From contig NC_091976.1 of assembly GCF_036711975.1 (NCBI RefSeq), positions 30,442,001-30,506,000 of the forward strand: DNA of 64,000 bases. Direction: 5' to 3'. The notes beneath the pieces are model-generated. The model saw only the letters and a list, made by a program, of their open reading frames with translations. It was not told the origin of the DNA and made no database searches. Positions 1-12,000 of the stretch are shown piece by piece; position 1 is the stretch's first letter, and each line of letters opens with the position of its first letter. The DNA is from Onthophagus taurus (taxonomy: Eukaryota; Arthropoda; Insecta; Coleoptera; Scarabaeidae). A program made the translations under genes and the position numbers.

Positions 1-3000
1 ATTGTAATGAGACGAAAAAAGGGAACAATAAATATTTTTTTCGGCTATTTTTAAGTTATAAATTGAATTTGTATTTGTTATAATTAATTTTTCAACTATT
101 TCAAATTCGTTTTCTTCAGTTAATTTACTTATATCAGCTGTAATTAAAAAAAATTAGATTGAAAAACGAAAAATTTTAACTTACCAAATTGATGGTATTG
201 TGAATATAAATAAGATTGATCCCCAATTAAAATTTTTCCGATAAATATAACATTGTGTTCAAAATCTTTAATTAAAACAAACGTATTTTTTAATGAATCC
301 CAACCATATAAATAAATATGATTGGTATCTGTTAAGATTAAAAGATTATTAAATAATTCGAAGTGAATAACGTTATTAAATCCTCGAATTAGCTCGTAAT
401 GATGAAGATATTTTTGTGTACTATCTAAAGAATATTGGAGTTGCCTCGAAATATTAACCAGTTGGTTATAATCGGTATCGAAATTATCAAAGTTAAACGA
501 TGTTATGTTTGTTAATAAATCCCCAATATTAACTTGATTATATAATTTTTTAATTTCTAAGTTATCGGTGCTTAGTAAAGAGTTAAAAGCGATTTTTGAG
601 TTAATTTTTGTATTCTCGTTGAGTTGAACCTAAAAGTAAAAAATCAAAAAATTAATTTAAATTGTATTAAAAATGACTTACAATTTCTTTTAAGAACAAC
701 TCGAAATCAACGCCATTTAGATGTTTTAATTCTAATTCGGTAAAAGTTGCGTTTGATTCTAAAACAATCTTTCCAAGTATTGTTTGGTTTAAATTGTTAA
801 TAAGAACAGTTTGGTTGTTGAATTTTTTTCCATTAACATTTCCAATAACGCTAAAATCAAAAAAATTTTAGTTCTAATTTTTGTTAAAGTCTAAAATTTC
901 TTTTGAAACGAGTTCAAACATAACATATTTACATAACATGTTTTGTTTACAAATGTCAATGAACCTAAGAAAGAATATTGGGTAAGGTTAGTATTAAAAT
1001 TTTCGCGATATCAAGAAATGCTCATATTTCGTTTATTTTTGAAATTAGAGAAATGAGGTTGATATGTTCTCAAGATACTTTTTGAACTAGAATGAAGAAA
1101 ACTACTTGATGATTTTTGAGATACAACACAAAATTGTATTTTTTAAATACAAACTATAGTTGATTATGATGTTACTAAAAAGAGCATATTTTTAGCTGTA
1201 TGATGTTATGGTGTATTTGCGGAAAAGAAGCGTTAATTTTCAATTCCAAAATAGTAGGCGCTAAAGTTCAAAATTTTGATTATAGTAGGCGGGTTCGAGT
1301 AAATACTACCTAATTGCTATATGGTTTTGCACGAATATGACAGAATAAAGTTGGTTTTGTACCAACGAATAAAAACCCTGACTTTGTTCACCAATAAAAA
1401 ATGATTAGTAGATAAAGTTTGTTTATTTAAAACACAAGAAACGTATTAATTAGTGAACAATTAAATATGAACAACAACTTCAGGAACTAAACAGTCACAG
1501 ACTATGTCATGTTCTTCTACTAAACTTACTGGTTGTAAGGTTAGAACAGTTGGGTATCAATGAATGAAATCTTCTGTAGTATTTTCCCAATTTTCCCCAA
1601 ACATAAGATTTAGAAGTTTTTTCATATTAGCATCCTTTTCTTTTGAAATTGGGTGAGATAGAGGAAGGTTAGGGATCATAAACTGGGTAGCGGAGTTAAA
1701 ATTTGATTGTAAGTGTTGATATTTTGTAGACTAGTGGAGGTGATAATTTGTTGTTTGAAATTTATTTTGTTAATTAATATATCAATGAAGTTATGTGGAA
1801 AATTGTTATTTTGAGCTATTTTTTTAGTAGTATTTATTTCATAAGTTTTTTCTATAGGTATTAAAGGAGTGTTAAGATATCTGTGTATGTATGCTCTAAA
1901 AGCTGAATATTTGTAAGAATTATGATAAAACGAATTATAAGGTATAATAGATAATAGTGTCTGTTTGTGTATGTTTTCTATAAATTTTAAATTGAATATC
2001 TTCATTTTTATTGATCAAAGTCAAATCTAAGAAGTTTAGTTGATTATTGTTTTCTAACTCAAGTGTAAATTTCATATTTTTAAGTAAAGTGTTTATGTAT
2101 TTATGAAAATGCTCTATTGTGTTTATGTTGTTGTTATTATCCCAGATAACTAGAATATCGTCCATATATCTACGCCATAATACAATGTTTTTGTTGTTGT
2201 TGGTGTTGTCGTTACTTAAGATCTTATGTTCTAAATCATTCAAAAATATGTCAGATAGAAGACCACTTTATGTTATATCTCAAAAATTATCAGCTATGCT
2301 TAAAATTCTTCAACGGCAGTATATTCTACTCAAAAAAAATGTCTTAAGAATGTATTAATTTCAAAAATAAACGGAATATGAGCATTTTTTGAAACAGCGG
2401 ATATTTGACTTTTTGGCTATAACTTAAAAACAAAAGAAGATAGAGGTTTGGTCTTTGCGGGATTAGATTAATCTTGGAAAAAGAGACCGATACATGGCAC
2501 CTACTTTTTTCGTATCTCTTATAGTTTCTGAGATAGCCTATAATAACACCCAAATTTGCTCACCCTGTACATATAAAAGTAAAAACTTTTACTTATTATT
2601 TTATAATACTTCAGCCACTGCCTCGACAACATAGCTGACTCGGTTTTTGATAGTAGGTTAATGCAGTATAGAAACCTTTACTTATTATTAAGTACACTTA
2701 AATCGCTGCCTCTAAGACTTCGCTATTTCGGCTTACTAATACATATATATATTAGTAATAATGGGCGCGGTCAGCGGACACAGCTGATGTAAAAAAGCAG
2801 CTTTTGTGATGAGTATGATGATAAGCAGCATGTTTCTGGTCGCTGTACGGTATTTCTACACATCATGTTTTTGACGTATTATGCATTAAATGTCTAAACT
2901 GTCTTGGTTGACAGTATTAGATTAGTTAAGTCCCGTATTATACGCGTTTGCTAAAAATGGTCGATACAAATCGTAATAAACGTTTGGTAGTGGATTATTT

Positions 3001-6000
3001 TTTAAACGATGATGATTTAGATATGAATATCTTAATGGCATTGGATAACCTTGCTAATAACATCACACAAAGTTATCCTCAATATATTAACCTCACTTCA
3101 CGACTTCACCCACTTTCTGTCACTTTCATTTAAACGTCAAACCAAAGCGCTGTTAAAAACGGCCATCGCTGAGTTTCAGCGGTAAACCAGCGATGCCGTT
3201 CAGAAATCTGATGTGGCTCAGCTACTCAGCTGCTGTGTCCGCTGACCGCGCCCAATATTAGTAATAAAAAAAATCCTTTACTTATTGCATTGTAATATTC
3301 GAGCCACTACCTCGATTTTTGAAGATACATTAACGTTGCATAGAAACCTTTACTTATTGAATTGTAATATTTGGGTCACTGCCTCGGCAGCATAGCTGCT
3401 TCGGTTTTTGATGATATATTACCGTTGTATAGAAACCTTTACTTATTGCATTATAATACTTGAGTCACTGCCTCGGCAGCATAGCTGCCTCGGTTTTCAA
3501 TAATACATTACCGTTGTATAGGAACCTTTACTTATTGAATTGTAATATTTGGGTAACTGCCTCGGCAGCATAGCTGCCTCGGTTTTTGATGATACGTTAA
3601 CGTTGCATAGAAACCTTTCCTTATCGCATTATAACACTTTAGCCACTACCTCAGCAGCATAGCTGCCTCGGTTTTTAATAATACGTTACCGTTGTATAGG
3701 AACCTGTACTTATTGCATTATAATACTGGAATCACTGCCTCGGCAGCATAGCTGCCTCGGTTTTTAATAATACATTACCGTTGTATAGGAACCTTTACTT
3801 ATTGAATTATAATATTTGAGCCACTGCCTCGGCAGCATAGCTGCCTCGGTTTTTAATGATACATTACCGTTGTATAGGAACCTTTACTTATTGAATTATA
3901 ACATTTGAGCCACTGCCTCGGCAGCATAGCTGCCTCGGTTTTTAATGATACATTACCGTTGTATAGGAACCTTTACTTATTGAATTATAATATTTGAGCC
4001 ACTGCCTCGGCAGCATAGCTGCCTCGGTTTTTAATGATACATTACCGTTGTATAGGAACCCTTACTTATTGAATTGTAATATTTGAGCCATTGCCTCGGC
4101 AGCATAGCTGCCTCGGTTTTTCAGACAACATATACAAAATTATTCAATTTAAATAAATCTTACCTTAACTGTTTTTTAAAACTAACATCATCCTCAAATA
4201 TACATTGTTCTAATTTCCCCCCATCTTTCATAACAGCTTCCTCAACCCATTTCGTAAAATTAACATTCTGAATTAAAGAATCTTTAGATACAACCAAATT
4301 TTGAACTGTTAAATTCAAAAATTCTTTCCTCCCTTCCACAAATGTTTCCAAATCGTATCTCATTATTTGTTTTTGTAGATCTAAATCGTTTAATAAGAAC
4401 TCTCCGTTTAATTCATCCACAACGATTTTGTCCCCATAAAAAGTTTCGTCAAAAACTTGGGTGTAACCATCTAAAAGGGCTTTTCCGATTATATCTTTTA
4501 AACGAACGCCGGAGATTGAACCGGCTAAAAGTATTTCTTCGGCGGTTAAATTTTTAAAGAAATTGAGGCCTTTCGTGAAATCAAGATGGCTTGAAATGGT
4601 TTGATTTTTGGTTATGCTGAAATAATTATTAATTAAATTTTTTAAGTTGATTTCGTTGAAATTTCCTTTAATTTTGACGTCGCTTTGAAAGGAAACGTTT
4701 ACGAATTTAAAGTAACCGTTTAATTGGGTTGGACGATTTTTAAACCAAACGTTATTTAAAAGATGGATTAAAGATTTATTGTTGATCGTTTCGATATTTG
4801 GACCTTTTGTAAAATTAGCGTTGCCGTTTATAATAAGGTTATAAACTTTTTCTTTGGATAAAATCTCGCAGATATTTTCGAGTTTCACCCCGTTTATTTC
4901 GCCGTCGAAATTTAATGATCCATTAATGATAAGTGGGGATTCAAAAATTTTTAATCCCGATATTTCTTGTTGTGTTTCTCGTACTGTTATAGCTGAATCT
5001 AAATCTAAACCAACAATATTTCCTTGTAGATTAATTAAATTAAGCGCAATTAATCGATCTTCAAAAGTAACATCATCGAATTGATGATTTTCATCGATTT
5101 TAACAATACTCTCAAATAATTCTTCTAAATCAAAATCATTGAGTCTTCCTTTAATTTCACCTTTTCCTAAGATTGTCACATTATTTAATGTTTCTTCATT
5201 TTCAAAAAGATGCTCATCAGCATCTTGTAACCAAAGTTTTTTGAAAGAATCCGCGTTAATATCGTTAATAAATCCTTTTACGTTTACATTTTCAACGTTA
5301 ATTTCGTCTAAATCCAAATCGGTTTCAATCTTATAATTGCTTCTAATCTTGTTGATTAAACCAGGTATTATTTGAGTATCAAAATGATTTTTGCTCGTAA
5401 CATTTTTTGCGTAAACACTGTTAAAGGTGATATCCCCCGATAAATTTGAATCATTTAAAAGTGAATCAAAAAGATTTTTTAGATTTATATCATTTAAATT
5501 CGTCGTTGTTAAATTTTCGATGAAAGATTTTTTGAGTTCTAATGAATCTAAATGGATTGTGACGTTTATTTTCGTTGTGCTTTCGGAGATTGTAGACCAA
5601 GGTGTATTTCCGATCAAAATATTTTGGGATTGGATGCTAATTACCAAGAAATTATTAATATGAGACAATTAATTAATTTAAATTATTTTTACCTATCTGA
5701 TGTTAATTTATGTACAAAATAATCTCCATTTAAAATTTGATCTCCATTAACAGTCAAAACGGTTTTATCGAATTCCTCCAAATGAAATCCATTAATTTTT
5801 TTTATTTTTGAATTTTCATTTATAATTAGATCAGAATTAATTATTTTTAATCCGGATATGGAACAATTTTGGTTATTTTTTAAATCATTTGTTGAGATGT
5901 TGTTTATAAAGGAGGTGTTTATATTTTCAATCTAAAATAAAAGTTTTAATTAAAATTAATACGTTATGTTTAGAGACGTACAGCTAAACCCGTATGTCTC

Positions 6001-9000
6001 TTAAAACAATAATAATAATAATAGTTTTACACTAGCACTGTTACTTATATTCGTTATCATTCGGGTTTAGCCGTCTTTAGAGACGTGCGGCTAAACCCAA
6101 ATGTTTCTAGTTCCAGGTATAGTGTTAGTTCTAGTTTTACACTTGTACTGTCACTAGAACTAACATTAGAGCTAGAACTAGAAACATTCGAGTTTAGCCG
6201 TCTTAAGAGACGTTCAGCTAAATCCGAATGTTTCTAGTTCTAAGTCAAGTGTTAATTCTAGTGCTAGTGTTAGTTTATACACTAAATAACACTAAAACTA
6301 GAATCATTCGGGTTTAGCCGTTCGTGTCTTAAGACTGCTAAACCCGAACGTTTCTAGGTCTAGTGTTAGTTCTAGTTTTACACTATCACTAGAATTAATA
6401 CAAGACCTAGAACTAGAATCATTCGGGATTAGTCGTCTTGAGAGACGTGCGGCTAAATCCGAATGTTTCTAGTTCCAGGTCTAGTGTTAGTTCTAGTTTT
6501 ACACCATCATTAGAACCAACACATGACTTAGAACTAGAATCATTCGGGTTTAGCCGTCTTGAGAGATGTGCGGCTAAATCCGAATGTTTCTAGTTCTAGG
6601 ACTAGTGTTAGTTCTAGTTTTACACCATCACTAGAACTAGTACAAGACCTAGAATTAGAATCATTCGGGTTTAGCCGCCTTGAGAGACGTGCGGCTAAAC
6701 CCGAACTAGTTCTATTAGTTTTACACTTGCACTGTCACTAGAACTAACATTAGACCTAGAACTAGAAACATTCGGGTTTAGCCGTCTTAAGGGACGTTCG
6801 GCTAAACCCGAATGTTTCTAGTTCTAGGTCAACTGTTCATTCTAGTACTAGAATTAGTCGGGTTTAGCCGTTATTAGTCGTATCGATACGAGATGGTGTT
6901 GGAATGTGGTGAATAACAATGAATTGGACCAGCTCATAGATGATGCAGACATAGTACGACACATAAAAATTGCATGAAAAAGCAGAGAGCATAGCATGAT
7001 TGGAATAACAGGAGACAGACCAGCAAAGATAAGACACCACATGGATGGAGAGCTAGACGGTGGGACACTTGGAGTACGAGAAAAATGTTGTGCATAACCA
7101 TCTCAGACATGAGTTTTATTTCATGGCATCGCGGACAGTATAACTTCCTCCCTCTTTTAGATCAAATACTAGAATATCTAGAAAATACTATTATAGTATT
7201 TTAGACTAGTCACTTACAGCGGACAAGACACTGGTGGGAAAAGAAGAGGTACTACTGGCACAGGGTTAGACATAACAGAAGGTTACTTAATGCTTGTAGA
7301 AGACTAAATATTGCTTGCAGAAAACTTGGTATTGCTGGAACAGGATTAAATGCTAAAGGAACTGCAAACTTGGCAAGCATGCATGATCAATCTTTTTGTA
7401 CAAGCATGTAAAATTTACCTTCGACACCACACGATACAAGTATGCTTGAACAAGCGCTAGTTTGCGTTTGGACTAGTGAGGTTAGAATCTCAATTCTAAA
7501 CTTATTTAACTCTCATGCTCTCTATTTAAATGCGATGTGGGATCTCAGATTGCAACCCCTACAATTATTGGCAAATATCCCTACATATTTCATAAATTAA
7601 AGAAAACCTCCCTACGCCATTTTTAGGTTGTAAAATCCCTACACGTAGGGAGAAATCCCACACGTCAAGCAGTGTGCTTGGTACACACGTGCGGTTTCGC
7701 TTGCGCAAGCTTGCGTGATTAAAATTCAATCCATCATCAAGCGGATTGCACAAACAAAACGTTTGTGCAAAATTATCCTACATACGCTAAAGCATACTTG
7801 TACAAAAAGATTGATTATGCATACCTGTCAAGTTTGCAGTTACGTGTGTAGCCACCTTTACGCAGTACTAAGTACTGCTTACAGAAGACCAAATACTGGT
7901 TGTAAAAGATAAAATACTTTTTGGAGAAGACTAAATACTAATAATAGAAGACTTGGCATTGCTGACAGAAAATTATATGCTACCAGGAAATGATTAGAAA
8001 GTAAATTATGTCCAAACAATCCATCAATTGCTTTTCCAGGTAGTAATCACATCTTAGAAAAGTTTGAACTGGAAACGATGAAAAAACAGAAATAAACATA
8101 ATACAAGATGTATTATGGACATTGTATTACAACATCAAAATCAATAGGTTAAGGTGGCCGGCCAGCTAGAAAGGATGGATGGCAAAGAACCCCCAAAGCA
8201 AATGTTCCGCCAAACAGTTTTTGGAACCCATAAGAGAGGCAGACTTGGCAGCAGATATAAGGACCAGGTTGAAGAAAGTCTAAAAATGCGAGATAAGCAA
8301 AGTACGAGATAGAAAATAGTGAACCTAGAACAGGAACTATAAATATTAAGTTTCTAGTTCTAGATTTAGTATTAGTTCTAATTTTAGTTATTATTCAGCA
8401 TTAAATTATTATCCAATATATTTCAACTTACCTCAATATTATTAAAATAAACCGTCTCATTAATAACAATTTCATTAAGTTTAAAAGCTTTTTCAAGATC
8501 GCCAAGTCCAAAAATCGATCGTTTCGTTTTAATATTTTTTACATCAACACTTCGAACATTTAAATTCCCATTTAAATCGAAATCATCCTTAATTTCATAC
8601 GATCCATCAATAAAAACAATCGTTTCGTTATTTAAAGAAAAATCTTGTTTGATATTAACATCTAATTTACCATCAATAACATTAATTTCATTTAAATTTT
8701 CGATAATTTCTAAATCGTTCATTTCGACATCGTTAAAATTCAAAGAAACGAATTTAAATTCGTTATTCGCAATATTAACGAGATTATCTATTGAGGAATT
8801 GTTTTTAATATTGATTGTTTTTGAAATTAAAGTATCGACAAATAATTTAGTTAAATTTTCATTTTTTATTAATTTTTTAGCGTCAATATCGTTGAGGTAA
8901 TCGAGTTTTAAGTCTTCAACGTTTAATTGATTTAATTGGTTCACTTTAAACGAACATTTATTGTTGTTTATATCGCTTAAAATGTTTATGTTATTTCCTT

Positions 9001-12000
9001 TTAAGTTATTAATTTCAAGGTGTTTATTAAAGGTTTGATTTTCGGCATTAATTAATAAATTAAGTAAATTAATATCGTTTATATTAATTACGTTGATATT
9101 TTCAACTGAAACATTTTTAATTTCGATATTTTTTAAACCTTCTAATTTGTTGTAATCTAATAAATCGTTTTTGTTGTTTCCGTTTAAAAAGTTTGGACTA
9201 TCTTCGATTAAAACATTTTCAAATTGAAATTTTTCTAAGTTGCTTAAAACATTTAAATCAATTAAATCGTTTAAAATCGGTTCAATTAACTCGTTATTAA
9301 TCTCGTTCGATTTTAACTCGTTCATATTGATCGCCCCGTTTATAATTAATTCATCAACGATTAAATCGGTTTTAATAATTAATTCGTTTTGATTTATTTC
9401 GATCGTTTTTGATATATCGTTTAGTTTCTCCAATTCTTTCGATAACTCTAATTCAAGGGAATCGAAGATATCTTCGTTGTTATTGAAACGATAATTTTTC
9501 ATTTTATTTGAAGTTCTAGCTGCATCAGTTTCAGTTGGGGTCGATCCGGAAGTTACTTCTTGAATTTTTTTCTTTATTGGGGCTTTAACGTTGATTTGAG
9601 TTTGGCACCAATTCAATAAATCATCTTCAACGTTTTTAAAAGTCGTTTCTTTTGTAAATGTTAGGTTATAAATTATTAATTGGGTTTGTTCTTGAGTTAC
9701 TAAAAAAAAACGATTTAATTAAAAAGTCAAAAATGAAATTAATCGTACTTAAAACGGTTTGATTGGAAAATTTTGTGACTTTTAACGAGGTTGCTTCTAA
9801 ATTCTTTGATTTTATTTTTTTAAAAATCCATCCATCGTAAGAATAAATCACCAAAGTTTTTTTATTTTGGCTAAAAATTCCTAATAAATTATTTCGGTTG
9901 GGTTCTGAGATGAGAAAAACATCGTTGGGTTCCTCCAACTCAAAACCTTCATATGGCATAAAATAATCATCGATGAATTTATAAATAACAACAGTGTGAA
10001 AGTTTTTAACATCATCTTTTTGGGAATTAACAACAACCAAAAAATTTTCTTTCATAAAATTAACAAATCGTATTTTTTTAACGCCATAAGTAGCGAGTTT
10101 TTGGTTAATTTCGTAACTTTCCGACTCCAAATCATATTTATAAACATAAGAAAACATTTCTTTTTGTTGAAACTCATTCATTTGATTCCCAACAACAATA
10201 AATTCATTAGAACCGATCGTGAAAGCTCCAATACTCGAAGCCCCAACACTTTGAAGCTCATCCACAAGATCAAAATGTCTCCCAAACCATTTATAAACTT
10301 TACAAACACCAAGTCGCGTTTTATTCGTTGATACACCCATAAAAAACCCATATTTATTATTCCACAAAGATATATCGCTTATCGAATCGATTTCCAACGT
10401 TTGCAATCTCCGGATGTTTTCACCTTTAATTTCATACACATAAATTTTAAACGGCTCACTAACAATTAAAAAAGTTCCATCTCGATTCGACACTGAGAAT
10501 AATTTATTCGCCACAATCGTTTCTTCGAAAATGGAATTAAATGAGTTATTATTATAAAGCGAAAGCTCCAATTTTGTTTCATCGTTTTCGGTTTGTTCTA
10601 AACTTGCAAAATAGAAATAATCAGCGTTTTTGTTATTTCCAAAAAGAATTGTATCGAGGAATGTTTTATTCCAAGTATTTAGTGGTTTAAAATCTTCTAA
10701 AATGTAAAAATCTGAAAAAGTAGGAAAATATAAAATTAGTTATCTAGAAAATAGAAACTAAATTGTAGAAATTGGTGATAAGATGGAAAACTATAAAGAT
10801 ATATGTATAATAATACAGTATTTAAGAAGCCCAATGAAATGTGTCCTCTGTATGTACCAGAAGAGAGAGAAGTCCTGAATACAAAATATACAATCGATAA
10901 ACAATCAGATATCATAGACCCCATAAGATTAGAGGAATTCAGAAATGTTATTTACGGCAAAAAAATGATACCATAACATATTCAATGATAAAGAACATGC
11001 CAGAAAACGCAAAGAGAAATTTAATAACCAGTTACAAAAGAATTTCAATCAATGTTGCTAGTAAAAATATTACAATTGGACAAAACATGATTAAATCATT
11101 GTGTTCAGCAAAGTGGTGTAGTGACCCAAAAATATCATTATTGTATAAAAATGTGATAAGATACAAAATTCATTCTTAATAACATCATAGAAGACTCGAA
11201 CATAATTATTAAAACTATTGAAAATTTGGCGAAATGGTATAGCGAAAATACTGAAAATAGGGAGTGGGATAGAAGAGTATTCCTAAAGATATTAGCAAGG
11301 ATACAAGAAAGGAGTAAAGATGCCCGATATATTTAGAATGAATTATGGCATAAAACATTTTAGAACAATGAAGCAAAATACTTACCAATACGAATTCCTA
11401 AACAAATAGTACATCAATATAAAAATAGCAAAAGTCTTTGACGCACGGCATAACCTCAAAATTTCTAGTTTTAGTTTTATTTCTAACGCAAAATGAGTTA
11501 AATAAATTTGCTTTTAATGAAACGTCAAAAAAATGTCACTTTAAGACGCATAGGAGATAGCGCCACCTGCCGAAAAAAACCTTAAAATATAACTTTGTAC
11601 CTATCTTCTCATCATATCTAATATTTTAACCTAATTTAGAACCACCATAAACACGAATTACTATTTGATTTTTTTTATAACTTAAAACGTGTACCAGTGA
11701 CTAAAACGAACTTCTATGACGCAAATTTCTTTTAAGTTTTATTTCCAAAACTGAGTGAGTAAAATAAATTTTTTTAATGAAACGTCAAAAAAATGTCATT
11801 TGAAAAATTGAGGTTAGGTTGTGTTGGAAAAGTGCGATTAAAAATCCTCAACATCATTCTCTAGCACAACTTTAAACTAACACGGGCGTTTTCGAAGACA
11901 TCGGCCGCCCCCAGTCATCGCGGGCGCTAAAACATTGAGTTGGATCTTTACTCGCATTTGTGAGAATGAACATTTCGTGTTCTCGAGGGCGGCCGATGTC

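Noticed and set aside
3283-4125. Regular 89-bp repeats as a possible CRISPR array
   Set aside because: Whole units are similar with no unique spacers, and the genome is animal.
10985-11179. Plus-strand 64-codon frame in intron 2 of the large gene
   Set aside because: No domain, no splice partner, AT-rich composition like the surrounding intron.
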